NCBI RefSeq assembly: GCF_009938165.1
Contig: NZ_AP019650.1
Location: 62,001 to 126,000, forward strand
Reading direction: 5' to 3'
Source of the DNA: Vibrio taketomensis
GTDB lineage: Bacteria; Pseudomonadota; Gammaproteobacteria; Enterobacterales; Vibrionaceae
DNA length: 64,000 bases
Shown: one piece after another, positions 29,015 to 38,741 of the stretch
Numbering within the stretch: the stretch's first letter is position 1
How the letters are laid out: each line of letters begins with the position of its first letter
The notes under the pieces: generated by a model
Databases searched by the model: none
What the model saw: the letters and a program-made list of their open reading frames with translations, nothing else
What the model was told of the DNA's origin: nothing
Position numbers and translations under genes: made by a program

Positions 29015-29020
29015 TCATCC
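29015..29020 (-). promoter_or_regulatory. Candidate MalT half-box
   Basis: GGATGA on the minus strand, the core of the MalT box (GGA-T/G-GA), 33 bases before malT. A six-base core is weak evidence by itself. Confidence 0.3.
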
Positions 29021-29088
29021 TGATTTGGTGTCAGCATCGCGCACTGAGTACAAAATATCACCTAAGTTTTTGTTCTACGCCGTCTGGG

Positions 29089-29104
29089 CGTGACGTATCT
29101 CACA
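29089..29104. promoter_or_regulatory. CRP-like site upstream of malT
   Basis: CGTGA-N6-TCACA agrees with nine of ten positions of the CRP core TGTGA-N6-TCACA. It lies 106 bases before malT, a place where E. coli malT also has CRP control. Confidence 0.6.
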
Positions 29105-29184
29105 ATAAGTGCGATTTTAGACATGTTATCGGTTAAATCATCTCCTCTTTGTTACGGTCTCTTTCGGCACTACGGTCGATGAAA

Positions 29185-29200
29185 TGTGATCAATTTCTCG
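29185..29200. promoter_or_regulatory. Weaker CRP-like site in the malT-malP gap
   Basis: AAATGTGATC gives a full left half-site, followed by a poor right half (TCTCG). It lies about 250 bases before malP. Confidence 0.4.
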
Positions 29201-29388
29201 TAATGACACTTTGTCGTCGCTTTGTCATCGAGAACCTTATCTTTTCACAACTAAGCTAAATCATGAGTGTTCAAGAGAAATGTCACGTTTAGTGATGAGT
29301 GAATACTTGGTTGGTGTGATCTATGTTGCGGTTTGAAGGTGAACGGTTATCTACGCCTTTTTATCTACGCCCTGTTTTGCTGTCTGTA

Positions 29389-29425
29389 GGATGATGCAAC
29401 TAGATTCACCCCTTTGCAGGATAGT
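29389..29425 (+). promoter_or_regulatory. Candidate malP promoter with MalT box
   Basis: GGATGA at 29389-29394 in the direct orientation, followed 25 bases later by GATAGT (29420-29425) as a -10 element. This puts the box near -40 from the start point, the location of the proximal MalT box at E. coli malP. Confidence 0.4.
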
Positions 29426-29453
29426 GCTAGGAAAATAAGAAGAGAATTCATCG

Positions 29454-31907
29454 ATGAAACCAACACAGCAAAAGCAGTTTGATGTAGCTTCATTCCAAAA
29501 AAGTGTCAAAAACCACCTCAGTTCAACGTATGCGACGACCGTCGAACAGGCTTCAAGCCGTGCATGGTATCTCGCGATGGGACGTGCTCTGGGGGAATAC
29601 ACCACACTCGATTTATTACATACCGAGCAAGACCCAAGAATTCTGAATGCGAAAAGCGTTAACTATTTGTCGCTTGAGTTTCTGATTGGCCGTTTGACGG
29701 GGAATAACCTGATCAGCATGGGCCTGTATGAACAAGTTGCGCATGCGATGGAAGAGCTCGGGCAAAATTTAGCCGACTTGCTTGAAGAAGAACGCGATCC
29801 GTCACTGGGTAATGGTGGTCTTGGTCGCCTTGCCGCTTGTTTTATGGATTCGTTGGCGGCTCAAGAATACCCAAGTGTTGGCTACGGCTTGCACTATGAA
29901 TACGGTTTATTTAAACAATCGTTTGTCGATTGCCACCAGAAAGAAGCTCCGGATGCTTGGTGTGGTGTCGAAGGGTATCCGTGGGAGATTGCTCGTCCAG
30001 AATTAGCGCAAGAAATTGGCTTTTTTGGTCACGTAGAAGTGACGATGGATAATGGTCGAGAGCAGCGCCGCTGGGTTCCGGGTATGACAGTAAAAGCCAT
30101 GCCATGGGATATTCCTGTTGTTGGTTATCAAAGTGAAACGGTTTATCCACTGCGTTTGTGGGAATGTAAGGCCATCGCCCCGTTCTCGCTAGAGAGTTTT
30201 AACAATGGTAACTACTTTGAAGCGCAGCATGCTCTTATCGATGCGGGCAACATTACCAAGGTTCTTTACCCAAATGATAACCATGAGAAAGGTAAAACAC
30301 TGCGTTTGATGCAACAGTACTTCCATAGTGCAGCATCAGTGCGTGATATTCTGCGCCGTCATGAGCAGGCGGGGCATACACTGGCCTCATTGCCTAAATA
30401 CGAAACCATTCAATTGAATGATACACACCCAACCATTGCCATCCCTGAGTTGATGCGCATCTTTATCGATGAAAAAGGCATGAGTTGGGATGAAGCATGG
30501 TCGATCTGTTCAAAAACATTCGCCTACACCAACCATACGCTATTGCCAGAAGCACTTGAGACTTGGAGTGAATCACTGATTCAACGTTTGTTGCCAAGAC
30601 ATATGGAAATCATATATCAAATCAACCATTTGTTCTTGAAAGAAGTACGTGCGAAATGGCCTGATGATGTATCGAAACAACGTAAGTTGTCGATCATTCA
30701 AGAAGGTTTCCACCGCATGGTACGCATGGCAAACCTATGTGTGGTTGGCTCTTATGCGGTTAACGGGGTGGCTGCATTGCACTCTGAATTGGTGAAACGC
30801 GATCTTTTCCCTGAATTTAATGAGCTTTATCCAGGTCGCTTAACCAATGTGACGAACGGTATTACACCGCGTCGTTGGTTGAAATTCTGCAACCCAGCTT
30901 TAAGTGCCTTGATCACTGAAAAATTAGGTGACCAGTGGCCTGCCGATCTTGATCAACTTGAAGCGCTATCGCAGTACGCAGATGACGGCGAATTCCAACA
31001 GCAGTTTATGGCGGTGAAAAAAGCCAATAAGCAACGTTTGGCTGATTGGGTTAAACAAAATATGGATATCGAGCTCGATACTAATGCGATTTTCGATGTG
31101 CAAATTAAACGTCTGCATGAGTACAAGCGTCAGCATTTAAATATGTTGCACATACTGTCGATGTATCACCGTTTAATTAATGATCCTGATTTTGACATGG
31201 TGCCAAGAGTGTTTATTTTTGCCGCCAAAGCAGCACCGGGTTACCACTTGGCGAAAGAGATCATTTACGCCATCAACAAGATTGCGGAAAAAGTGAATCA
31301 CGACCCGCGCATCAACAACAAACTGAAAGTGGTGTTCTTGCCGGATTACCGCGTCAGCATGGCGGAGATCATTATTCCTGCCGCCGATGTGTCTGAGCAA
31401 ATTTCAACCGCCGGTAAAGAAGCGTCAGGTACAGGTAACATGAAGATGGCGCTCAATGGTGCCTTAACCATCGGTACGATGGATGGTGCTAATGTTGAAA
31501 TCCGCGAGGAAGTGGGAGATGACAATATCTATATCTTTGGTTTAGAAGTAGATGAAGTCGAACGCCTGCATGCGTCAGGCTATAACCCTTATGCTTACTA
31601 CAACGCCGATCCACTGCTCAAAGCATCACTAGAGTTGCTGGTGGGGGATGAATTTACTCCGGGTCAACCGGGTAAACTGGCTGCGACATACCATAGTTTG
31701 CTCGACGGTGGTGATCCATACCTAGTGTTGGCGGACTTTGCCTCTTACGTGGAAGCGCATGAGGCGATTGATGCTCAATATCGAGATCAAACCGGTTGGG
31801 CGAAAAAAGCCATTCTCAATACGGCGTTAGTGGGTAAATTCAGTTCTGACCGCAGTATTCGTGATTACGTCAATAATATTTGGCATTTGGAAAGCGTCAA
31901 ACGATAA
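29454..31907 (+). CDS. malP: Maltodextrin/glycogen phosphorylase
   Basis: 817 residues (E. coli MalP 797, GlgP 815). It cleaves alpha-1,4 glucans with phosphate to glucose 1-phosphate. The N-terminal NYLSLEFLIGR, the substrate loop EEERDPSLGNGGLGRLAACF, and the pyridoxal-phosphate lysine in EASGTGNMKMALNGA are intact. Position next to malT and before malQ favours the maltodextrin role; with glgB downstream it may serve glycogen too. Confidence 0.94.
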   Translation: MKPTQQKQFDVASFQKSVKNHLSSTYATTVEQASSRAWYLAMGRALGEYTTLDLLHTEQDPRILNAKSVNYLSLEFLIGRLTGNNLISMGLYEQVAHAMEELGQNLADLLEEERDPSLGNGGLGRLAACFMDSLAAQEYPSVGYGLHYEYGLFKQSFVDCHQKEAPDAWCGVEGYPWEIARPELAQEIGFFGHVEVTMDNGREQRRWVPGMTVKAMPWDIPVVGYQSETVYPLRLWECKAIAPFSLESFNNGNYFEAQHALIDAGNITKVLYPNDNHEKGKTLRLMQQYFHSAASVRDILRRHEQAGHTLASLPKYETIQLNDTHPTIAIPELMRIFIDEKGMSWDEAWSICSKTFAYTNHTLLPEALETWSESLIQRLLPRHMEIIYQINHLFLKEVRAKWPDDVSKQRKLSIIQEGFHRMVRMANLCVVGSYAVNGVAALHSELVKRDLFPEFNELYPGRLTNVTNGITPRRWLKFCNPALSALITEKLGDQWPADLDQLEALSQYADDGEFQQQFMAVKKANKQRLADWVKQNMDIELDTNAIFDVQIKRLHEYKRQHLNMLHILSMYHRLINDPDFDMVPRVFIFAAKAAPGYHLAKEIIYAINKIAEKVNHDPRINNKLKVVFLPDYRVSMAEIIIPAADVSEQISTAGKEASGTGNMKMALNGALTIGTMDGANVEIREEVGDDNIYIFGLEVDEVERLHASGYNPYAYYNADPLLKASLELLVGDEFTPGQPGKLAATYHSLLDGGDPYLVLADFASYVEAHEAIDAQYRDQTGWAKKAILNTALVGKFSSDRSIRDYVNNIWHLESVKR

Positions 31908-31913
31908 CCAGCA

Positions 31914-31939
31914 GAAGGCCATCTTTAACGATGGCCTTC
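31914..31939 (+). other. Intercistronic hairpin between malP and malQ
   Basis: GAAGGCCATC (31914-31923) pairs perfectly with GATGGCCTTC (31930-31939) around a TTTAAC loop, six bases after the malP stop and ten before malQ. No T-run follows. It ends next to the malQ ribosome site, so it could stabilise malP mRNA or attenuate malQ. Confidence 0.75.
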
Positions 31940-31949
31940 GGAGAGCTCA

Positions 31950-34139
31950 ATGCTAAATCAAACGGTTCTAAAACAAGCTGCGCAAGCAGCCAATCTTGCC
32001 GATTCTTATCTTGATGCTTGGGGCAATAAGGCCTTTGTGTCGAGTGAAACGTTAGAGCGCTTACTCACAGCGCTTGGCTTCGATACGTCTAGCGATCAAG
32101 CGTTGCTGGCGAGTGTAAATAGTAAAAGCCAGCGCCCAGTCCTTGCTCCTGTGATTGTGTTGCGCGAAGACGAAGCAAACGAATACCAACTTTATCTTGA
32201 TGCTAAGCAAAAGCTTAATGATTTTAGTTGGCAGATTACCACGGAGCAGGGTGAGGTCATTAAGGGCAAAGTGACTGAGCAAGTGGTACGTGATGAACGA
32301 GCCAGTGAACAAGGGGTAACTCTCACTTTGCCAAACGGTTTGGCCTGGGGTTATCACCAGCTTACCGTCACAAAGAAAGCCCAAAAGTCACCGTTCAACG
32401 CCACCCTGATTGTTACGCCACGGGAATGCTTTAAGCAGAGCGCATTGCAACAAGGCAAAAAAATGTGGGGCCCTAGCGTTCAACTCTATACGCTCAAGAG
32501 TCATCACAACTGGGGGATGGGTGATTTTGGGGATTTGAAGCAGCTGGTGGCAGAAATTGCATCACGCGGTGGAGATTTTGTTGGTCTCAACCCAATTCAT
32601 GCGCTTTTCCCAGCCAACCCTGAAGCGGCCAGTCCCTATAGCCCATCGTCTCGCCGCTGGCTAAACGTGCTTTATATCGATGTCGCTTCGGTTCCTGAAT
32701 TTGCATTATCAGTTGATGCGCAGCAAGTGGTCGGCAGTAATGAGTTTCAAGCCCGTTTACAGCAGGCTCGCGACTCTCATTGGGTTAACTACACAGAGGT
32801 TGCAAAGCTTAAGTTAAGTGTTTTACCACTGCTGTTTGCGGAGTTTAAACAGCGCCATCTAGATGCCAACAGCCTACGTGGCGAGCAGTTCCTTGAGTTT
32901 GTTGAGCAAGGCGGTGACAGCTTATTGCAGCAAGCTGCGTTTGATGCGTTGCATGCTCACTTGTCTCAGCAACAGGAAGGTATTTGGGGCTGGCCGGTTT
33001 TTCCTGAACAGTATCAGAAATTCGATGCTCCGGCCGTGCAAGCCTTTATTGAGCAACAGCGCGACCAAGTGCACTTGTACATGTACATGCAATGGTTAGC
33101 GGATTGCCAAATCAACGAAGCGCAACAATTGGCGCAAAGTAAAGGCATGGCGATTGGTCTTTATCGCGATTTGGCAGTTGGTGTTGCCGATTCAGGCTCA
33201 GAAACTTGGGCGGATACGGGCGATTTGGTCACGAGTGTCAGTGTTGGTGCACCGCCAGATATCTTGGGACCTCTGGGACAAAACTGGGGCTTGCCTCCGC
33301 TTAATCCAGATACGCTGCAAACAACGGCTTATGCGCCATTTATCGCATTGCTGCGGGCGAATATGCTGCATTGTGGTGCGCTGAGGATTGATCACGTGCT
33401 TGGGTTGTTGCGCCTATGGTGGATACCTAAAGGCGAGGATGCGACGCAAGGTGCTTATCTCTATTACCCAGTGAAAGAGATGTTGGCGATTTTGGCATTA
33501 GAGTCTCATCGTCACCAATGCAGCGTAATCGGCGAAGATTTGGGCACTGTGCCAGATGAAATCGTCGATATATTGCGTGATGCTGGTGTGCATTCTTACA
33601 AAGTGTTTTTCTTTGAAACGTCTAAGCAAGACGGTGGGTACATTTCACCGAAGCACTACGCAACACAAGCGATGGCGACGTTGTGTACTCATGATATGCC
33701 AACGTTGCGCGGTTTCTGGCATTGTGATGACCTCAAACTTGGACGAGAACTCGGTCTCTATCCTGACGAGCAACAGTTGCAAGGATTGTTCGATAACCGT
33801 TTGAGATGCAAACAAGGCATTCTCGATTCGGTCAATTGGCATGGTTTCTTGCCAAGTAGTGTTGGACGAGATGCTTCGACCGTGGCGATGGATGCCAGTT
33901 TGGCGCAAGGTTTACAGTTGCATGTCGCCGCTGGTGCCTCTGCATTACTCAGTGTGCAACTTGAAGATTGGTTGGAGATGGATCAACCAGTAAACATTCC
34001 GGGCACGGTTAATGAATACCCTAACTGGCGTCGTAAATTATCGATGGATCTAGAGCACCTATTTGAACTTGCGAGTGTTAATCATATTGCTCAGCGTTTA
34101 ACACAAGTGAGGGCTGAAGCCGAAAACATTTGTCCATAG
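31950..34139 (+). CDS. malQ: 4-alpha-glucanotransferase (amylomaltase)
   Basis: 729 residues, glycoside hydrolase family 77. It disproportionates maltodextrins, releasing glucose and making longer chains for MalP. After an N-terminal lead domain (1-about 150) the catalytic barrel shows GLNPIHALFP, the nucleophile region GLYRDLAVGVADSGSETW, LRIDHVLGLLRLWWIP, the acid Glu in VIGEDLGTVPDEI and CTHDMPTLRGFW. ATG 31950 is preceded by GGAGAG lying against the hairpin. Confidence 0.95.
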   Translation: MLNQTVLKQAAQAANLADSYLDAWGNKAFVSSETLERLLTALGFDTSSDQALLASVNSKSQRPVLAPVIVLREDEANEYQLYLDAKQKLNDFSWQITTEQGEVIKGKVTEQVVRDERASEQGVTLTLPNGLAWGYHQLTVTKKAQKSPFNATLIVTPRECFKQSALQQGKKMWGPSVQLYTLKSHHNWGMGDFGDLKQLVAEIASRGGDFVGLNPIHALFPANPEAASPYSPSSRRWLNVLYIDVASVPEFALSVDAQQVVGSNEFQARLQQARDSHWVNYTEVAKLKLSVLPLLFAEFKQRHLDANSLRGEQFLEFVEQGGDSLLQQAAFDALHAHLSQQQEGIWGWPVFPEQYQKFDAPAVQAFIEQQRDQVHLYMYMQWLADCQINEAQQLAQSKGMAIGLYRDLAVGVADSGSETWADTGDLVTSVSVGAPPDILGPLGQNWGLPPLNPDTLQTTAYAPFIALLRANMLHCGALRIDHVLGLLRLWWIPKGEDATQGAYLYYPVKEMLAILALESHRHQCSVIGEDLGTVPDEIVDILRDAGVHSYKVFFFETSKQDGGYISPKHYATQAMATLCTHDMPTLRGFWHCDDLKLGRELGLYPDEQQLQGLFDNRLRCKQGILDSVNWHGFLPSSVGRDASTVAMDASLAQGLQLHVAAGASALLSVQLEDWLEMDQPVNIPGTVNEYPNWRRKLSMDLEHLFELASVNHIAQRLTQVRAEAENICP

Positions 34140-34176
34140 ACAAATCGACGCGACGACAATCACATTCGACTCAATT

Positions 34177-34208
34177 GGGGTGAAATTATTCGCAAATTCG
34201 CCCCTTTT
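34177..34208 (+). terminator. First hairpin after malQ
   Basis: GGGGTGAA (34177-34184) pairs with TTCGCCCC (34197-34204), 12-base loop, then TTTT. Confidence 0.65.
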
Positions 34209-34252
34209 ATCGTGCAATTTGGTTAATATGTTGCGTGATTGGAACAATTTTG

Positions 34253-34282
34253 ACGTTCATCATTTTGTTGATGGGCGTTTTT
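34253..34282 (+). terminator. Second hairpin after malQ
   Basis: ACGTTCATCA (34253-34262) pairs with TGATGGGCGT (34269-34278) through two G-T pairs, then TTTT. Two tandem terminators separate malQ from glgB, so glgB needs its own promoter in 34283-34410; none is obvious. Confidence 0.65.
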
Positions 34283-34428
34283 GCCGCTCTGACCACAAGC
34301 ATGCTTGAGTCAGTGTCGGTTTTTACTTGCTGCAATGAGTCTTACTCGATGCAAAACAATAAAAACACTTCTGAAATGTTGTAGATGTTGATCTATCACC
34401 ATAGAAGTTAGGTCAGGGAGAGATTAAC

Positions 34429-36609
34429 TTGAACATCACTGTTGAAAAAAAAGCGCAGGCTTATCATCAACTTTCTAACGCTGCTTTTGCCGACCCGTTT
34501 TCATTTTTAGGTCCTTATCTTGACTCTCCAAACGATGTATTGCGAGTTTGGATGCCGGGTGCGGAGAGCGTGGAAGTTGTGTTGGATGATGGTTCACGCT
34601 TACCAATGGCAAAAGAAAGTGATGCGGGTTTCGTATTAAGTCAGAAGCAACAATTGCGTTTGACTCACTATCAATTAGCGGTCAATTGGTCAGGCACGGA
34701 ACAAATCCTTGATGATCCGTACCAATACCACGCCATCTATGCGGAATATGAAGATTTACACACGCCTAAACACATGTACCGTCAGATGGGGGCGCAATTT
34801 ATTTCGCTTGAGCGTGATGGACAAACCATTTCAGGCGTGCGCTTTTTAGTGTATGCACCTCACGCAAGCGCGTGTAGTTTGATCGCGGATTTTAACCATT
34901 GGGATGGCCGCCGCACGCCAATGCAGCGTTTAGATTATGGCATTTGGGGGATTTTCATTCCTAACCTCGACCAAGGGGTTCGCTATAAATTTGAATTAAA
35001 AGGCCCATCAGGGGAGTCGCTACCACACAAAGCAGACCCGTGGGGAAGTTTTGCTGAGCAGCATCCTTCGTTCTCATCAGTGACGTATGACCATCGTGCT
35101 TACCAATGGCAAGACAGCCAATGGCAATCTCGCCCCGTGACTGATAAACGCAAACAAGCATTGTCGTTTTACGAGTTGCATGCAGGCTCTTGGCGTCGCG
35201 ACGAGGAGGGCCAATTCCTAAACTATCGAGATTTAGCAGACCAATTGGTGCCTTACTTAACGGAAATGGGTTACACCCATGTTGAGTTGATGCCAGTTTC
35301 TGAACATCCATTTTATGGTTCTTGGGGCTACCAACCTGTCGGGTTATTTGCACCAACCAGTCGCTTCGGTACGCCAGATGATTTCAAATACTTTGTCGAT
35401 ATTTGTCACCAAGCGGGTATTGGTGTGGTGCTAGATTGGGTACCTGCGCATTTCCCTTCTGATGATCATGGCCTCGCTAACTTTGATGGTACTCCGCTAT
35501 TCCATGACCCAGATCCGCGTCGTGGCTGGCACCAAGACTGGAACTCATTTATCTACGATATGGGGCGCGAGCATGTGCGTCGCTTCCTAGTTTCCAATGC
35601 GCTGTATTGGTTTGATATGTTCCATATCGATGGTATTCGTGTTGATGCTGTGGCGTCGATGCTTTATCTCGATTACTCGCGTAGTCACGATCAGTGGATT
35701 CCGAACATCGATGGCGGCAATGAAAACTACGATGCAATTGCAACGCTGAAGTGGATGAATGAAGAGGTCTATAAGCACTTCCCGAATGCGATGACGATTG
35801 CTGAAGAATCAACGGCTTTCCCTGGTGTCTCCGCACCAACCTATGTGGGTGGGCTAGGCTTTGGCTTTAAGTGGAATATGGGCTGGATGCACGATAGCTT
35901 GAGTTATATTCAAGAAGATCCCGTGCATCGTAAATACCACCACAACACGATTACTTTCCCTTTGATTTATGCCCACAGTGAAAACTACGTCTTGTCGCTT
36001 TCTCATGATGAAGTGGTGTATGGCAAAGGCTCGATTCATAACAAGATGCCAGGCGATGAATGGCAGCAAACGGCGAATCTAAGAGCGTATTTGGGCTATA
36101 TGTATGGTCAACCGGGTAAGAAACTCAACTTTATGGGTGCAGAGTTAGGTCAGACGGCAGAGTGGAACCATGATGACCAATTACAATGGTTCTTGTTGCA
36201 GTTTGAGCGTCATCAAGGGGTACAAAACTTAGTGCGCGATCTTAACCATCTCTATCGCAAAGAACCCGCGTTGTATCAATTGGATTGTGAACCTCGCGGC
36301 TATGAGTGGCGTCTACAAGATGCCGCCGATGCCAGTATTTTAGCGCATGAGCGTATTAGCGACAGTGGTGAACGTATTTTGGTTGTGACTAACTTTACGC
36401 CTGTACCGCACTCCGAGTTTCGTTTAGGGATGCCGATTGCTGGGCGCTATGAGTTGCTACTCAATACCGATGCAGCTTCGTACAATGGCAGTGATTTTAC
36501 TGTCTTTGCTGAGCTTGAAACGATGGATGAGCCTAGCCAAGGTTTGGCGCAATCGCTACTAATGAGTGTGCCGCCTCTCTCAACATTGTTCTATAAGCTC
36601 GTAGATTGA
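34429..36609 (+). CDS. glgB: 1,4-alpha-glucan branching enzyme
   Basis: 726 residues (E. coli 728), glycoside hydrolase family 13. It forms the alpha-1,6 branches of glycogen. N-terminal [11 protein letters not shown] region, CBM48 domain ([21 protein letters not shown]), and the GH13 catalytic regions: [28 protein letters not shown] (nucleophile Asp), [12 protein letters not shown] (acid Glu), [12 protein letters not shown]. The start is TTG at 34429 with AGGGAG eight bases upstream; no in-frame ATG lies near. Confidence 0.95.
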   Translation: MNITVEKKAQAYHQLSNAAFADPFSFLGPYLDSPNDVLRVWMPGAESVEVVLDDGSRLPMAKESDAGFVLSQKQQLRLTHYQLAVNWSGTEQILDDPYQYHAIYAEYEDLHTPKHMYRQMGAQFISLERDGQTISGVRFLVYAPHASACSLIADFNHWDGRRTPMQRLDYGIWGIFIPNLDQGVRYKFELKGPSGESLPHKADPWGSFAEQHPSFSSVTYDHRAYQWQDSQWQSRPVTDKRKQALSFYELHAGSWRRDEEGQFLNYRDLADQLVPYLTEMGYTHVELMPVSEHPFYGSWGYQPVGLFAPTSRFGTPDDFKYFVDICHQAGIGVVLDWVPAHFPSDDHGLANFDGTPLFHDPDPRRGWHQDWNSFIYDMGREHVRRFLVSNALYWFDMFHIDGIRVDAVASMLYLDYSRSHDQWIPNIDGGNENYDAIATLKWMNEEVYKHFPNAMTIAEESTAFPGVSAPTYVGGLGFGFKWNMGWMHDSLSYIQEDPVHRKYHHNTITFPLIYAHSENYVLSLSHDEVVYGKGSIHNKMPGDEWQQTANLRAYLGYMYGQPGKKLNFMGAELGQTAEWNHDDQLQWFLLQFERHQGVQNLVRDLNHLYRKEPALYQLDCEPRGYEWRLQDAADASILAHERISDSGERILVVTNFTPVPHSEFRLGMPIAGRYELLLNTDAASYNGSDFTVFAELETMDEPSQGLAQSLLMSVPPLSTLFYKLVD

Positions 36610-36631
36610 TGTTGTTTTGATGTCATCAATG

Positions 36632-36657
36632 CCCCGCCGTCGAGCGGGGTATTTTTT
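36632..36657 (+). terminator. Terminator after glgB
   Basis: CCCCGC (36632-36637) pairs with GCGGGG (36644-36649), loop CGTCGA, then TATTTTTT. Confidence 0.85.
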
Positions 36658-36668
36658 GGGTTTTCTTC

Positions 36669-36712
36669 TATACTCAAGTGACTTCAAGTTGCAGGAAGCT
36701 TACTTGAGTATA
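36669..36712. repeat. 44-bp mini palindromic repeat, relative of the 61808 element
   Basis: It opens with TATACTCAAGTGACTTCAAG (36669-36688) and closes with TTACTTGAGTATA (36700-36712), so the ends form an 11-bp inverted repeat. The first 20 bases differ from the left end of the 267-bp element at 61808 in one position (T for C), and the right end carries the matching A, so the pairing is preserved. Looks like an internally deleted copy. Confidence 0.75.
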
Positions 36713-36739
36713 CGGCTTCGCCTTTACAGGGAGATACAG

Positions 36740-37126
36740 ATGATTACAGCACTCTACGCATCACTATTGGCTTTTCTGATGCTTTGGTTGGCGATACAAG
36801 TGATCAAACAGCGTCGTAAGAGCCGCGTAGCGCACGCTGATGGTGGGATTGAAGAGCTGCAGATTGCTCGCAGTGCTCATGGGAATGCGGTAGATTACAT
36901 TCCTATCGTATTAATACTGATGGCGTTAATTGAATACAATGGTGCAAATCCGCTGTTAATTCATGGCTTAGGTATCGTATTTGTCGTTGGCCGTGTGGTG
37001 CATGCGAAGGCGATTTTAGGACGTGATTTAAAAGGGCGAGTATTGGGTATGAAGCTCACCTTCGCGGTGTTGTTCGCGTTGGCAGTATTTAATCTAATTT
37101 ACTTGCCTTTTGAACGCTTATGGTAA
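36740..37126 (+). CDS. MAPEG-family membrane protein
   Basis: 128 residues with four hydrophobic segments. ATG 36740 follows AGGGAGA; the longer frame from 36617 crosses the mini repeat and is discarded. The signature RSAHGNAVDYIPIVLILMALIEYNG (about 46-70) is the conserved E/Q-x-x-x-A-x-x-N block of bacterial MAPEG proteins, a family that in animals includes glutathione-dependent enzymes; the bacterial role is little known. Its stop overlaps the next gene by 7 bases. Confidence 0.85.
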   Translation: MITALYASLLAFLMLWLAIQVIKQRRKSRVAHADGGIEELQIARSAHGNAVDYIPIVLILMALIEYNGANPLLIHGLGIVFVVGRVVHAKAILGRDLKGRVLGMKLTFAVLFALAVFNLIYLPFERLW

Positions 37127-37650
37127 CGACTAAGTTGGCTTGGCCGCCGTCTTGGTTGTTGGTGCTCATCGGGCTTGTGCTCAATGTGTTGGCACTATTG
37201 ATGTCGAGTATCGTGCTAGAAAGGTTAGGGCAAAGCAAAGCGAGTTTGCTAGAGCAGCAGCAAGAGAACCTTTATTCGATTCAGCTGACGTGGAACCGCG
37301 TAGAAACCTTAGAGCGTAAAAAAGAGTGGACGATTTTATATCTTCAGCGCGAGCAGGAAGACGCTTCTACCCCGATACTTGATACCGCATTTCAAGCTCA
37401 GTTACGAGCTTGGTTATCTGTACCCATTCCTGATCTCTCAGCCACTAATCTGGGCTCAATTCTCGACCTAATAGAGTCGGCGCAGCAAAGTCAGCGTGAC
37501 CAAATTGATACGTTTTATCTCTCTAATCTTTCTTTAAGCGAACAAGTGATGGCACTCGATAGTCAGATCGCTTGGTATCGTAATATTGGGTTATTTCTGC
37601 AAGTGTTTGGTTTAGCGTTGATTTTGGCGCGAGATCTCGCGAGAAAATAA
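37120..37650 (+). CDS. Two-segment membrane protein of unknown function
   Basis: 176 residues overlapping the MAPEG gene, so cotranscribed. Membrane segments at about 12-33 (WLLVLIGLVLNVLALLMSSIVL) and at the C-terminus (WYRNIGLFLQVFGLALILAR) enclose a roughly 115-residue charged helical domain likely facing the periplasm. This layout recalls sensor or DNA-translocation accessory proteins but no motif identifies it. Confidence 0.7.
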   Translation: MVTTKLAWPPSWLLVLIGLVLNVLALLMSSIVLERLGQSKASLLEQQQENLYSIQLTWNRVETLERKKEWTILYLQREQEDASTPILDTAFQAQLRAWLSVPIPDLSATNLGSILDLIESAQQSQRDQIDTFYLSNLSLSEQVMALDSQIAWYRNIGLFLQVFGLALILARDLARK

Positions 37651-37703
37651 TAGAGTCAATTGAGAATAAAGCTGCAACATCGTTCCAGCTTTCAAAGGTG
37701 TGA

Positions 37704-38741
37704 TTAACGGAATAGCCAGCGATTGAGAGGCGTTTTTTCAATGCCTTTAACCAGAAGTAAGGTTAAGACGATGGTACCGGTAAAGACAGTGGCATCTTTC
37801 GCAGGCCCTGCTAGTTGCATAAAGCCCGCGACGTTCATCATGACAATAATAATCGGCAAGTGTGATACATAGATTGGCAATACGGATTTAGACAGATTCA
37901 ATACCCAAGCATGATTGCCTAGATTGGGTTTGGCTAACAAAAATAGAAATACGCCTGTTCCCCAGACCATGGTACTGAATACAAAGTCATTGGTGTTAAA
38001 TGCCTGTTTGTAGTCCATCAACATATACGCTTCGATAAAGTGCACGGCCATACCAGCCAAAGCCAGTACCGCGGCTTTAGCCGCGCTAACCTGAATACTG
38101 TTTTGACGAATAATGAAGCCGATAGCAAACATCAAGGTACTGAAAAATGGGCCGTTACGAGTAAAGAATGGAGTCCATAGTTCGGTGATATTTTGGTAGC
38201 TGCCAGCTAGTACGCCGTAGATGTAAAGAACGGCGGCAAGTGGCAGTAGCAGACGCACTTGATTAAAACGTACCATTAATGCAGTGATCAATGCTGCGAT
38301 CATTAATGCCGGAATAAACCATAAATGCACCAAGCCACCTTCGAGTAGCGTATTAAGTGGCGCTTGACCAAGGTAGTTCCAATACCCCATACGTTCGACT
38401 AAATAACCTTCGGTCATCACCGTGTGGAAATTAAACGGCATTAACGCGCAGATTACGCTCCAAACAATGAATACTCTGAGAAGTGGTGTGCAGAAGCTCT
38501 TTACTGTCGCCATTGGCGCAGCCATTAATTTAGGCTGCATTAGATAGCCAGAAATCAGGAAGAACAGAGGCACCGCAAAGCGAGTCGATTGGTTAAAAAT
38601 GTAGCCAAACCAAGGCGTGTCTTGATAAAGGAAATAGGTCAGGAACATCTGGCAGTGCATAGCGACGACAAGAAAGATCGCAACCAGTCGCCCTAGCTCG
38701 ATACTGGTGATTTTATTTGTTTGCATAACAATATCATTCAA
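37704..38741 (-). CDS. Acyltransferase-3 family membrane protein
   Basis: 345 residues, about ten membrane segments. The N-terminal IELGRLVAIFLVVAMHCQMF and RFAVPLFFLISGYLM are the typical acyltransferase-3 opening with its His, and VHLWFIPALMIAALI follows the family pattern. Members O-acetylate sugars of polysaccharides or antibiotics, or act as integral transferases of unknown substrate. No glycan cluster lies near. Two Met codons (38741, 38726) are possible starts; neither has a good ribosome site. Confidence 0.82.
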   Translation of the reverse strand: MNDIVMQTNKITSIELGRLVAIFLVVAMHCQMFLTYFLYQDTPWFGYIFNQSTRFAVPLFFLISGYLMQPKLMAAPMATVKSFCTPLLRVFIVWSVICALMPFNFHTVMTEGYLVERMGYWNYLGQAPLNTLLEGGLVHLWFIPALMIAALITALMVRFNQVRLLLPLAAVLYIYGVLAGSYQNITELWTPFFTRNGPFFSTLMFAIGFIIRQNSIQVSAAKAAVLALAGMAVHFIEAYMLMDYKQAFNTNDFVFSTMVWGTGVFLFLLAKPNLGNHAWVLNLSKSVLPIYVSHLPIIIVMMNVAGFMQLAGPAKDATVFTGTIVLTLLLVKGIEKTPLNRWLFR

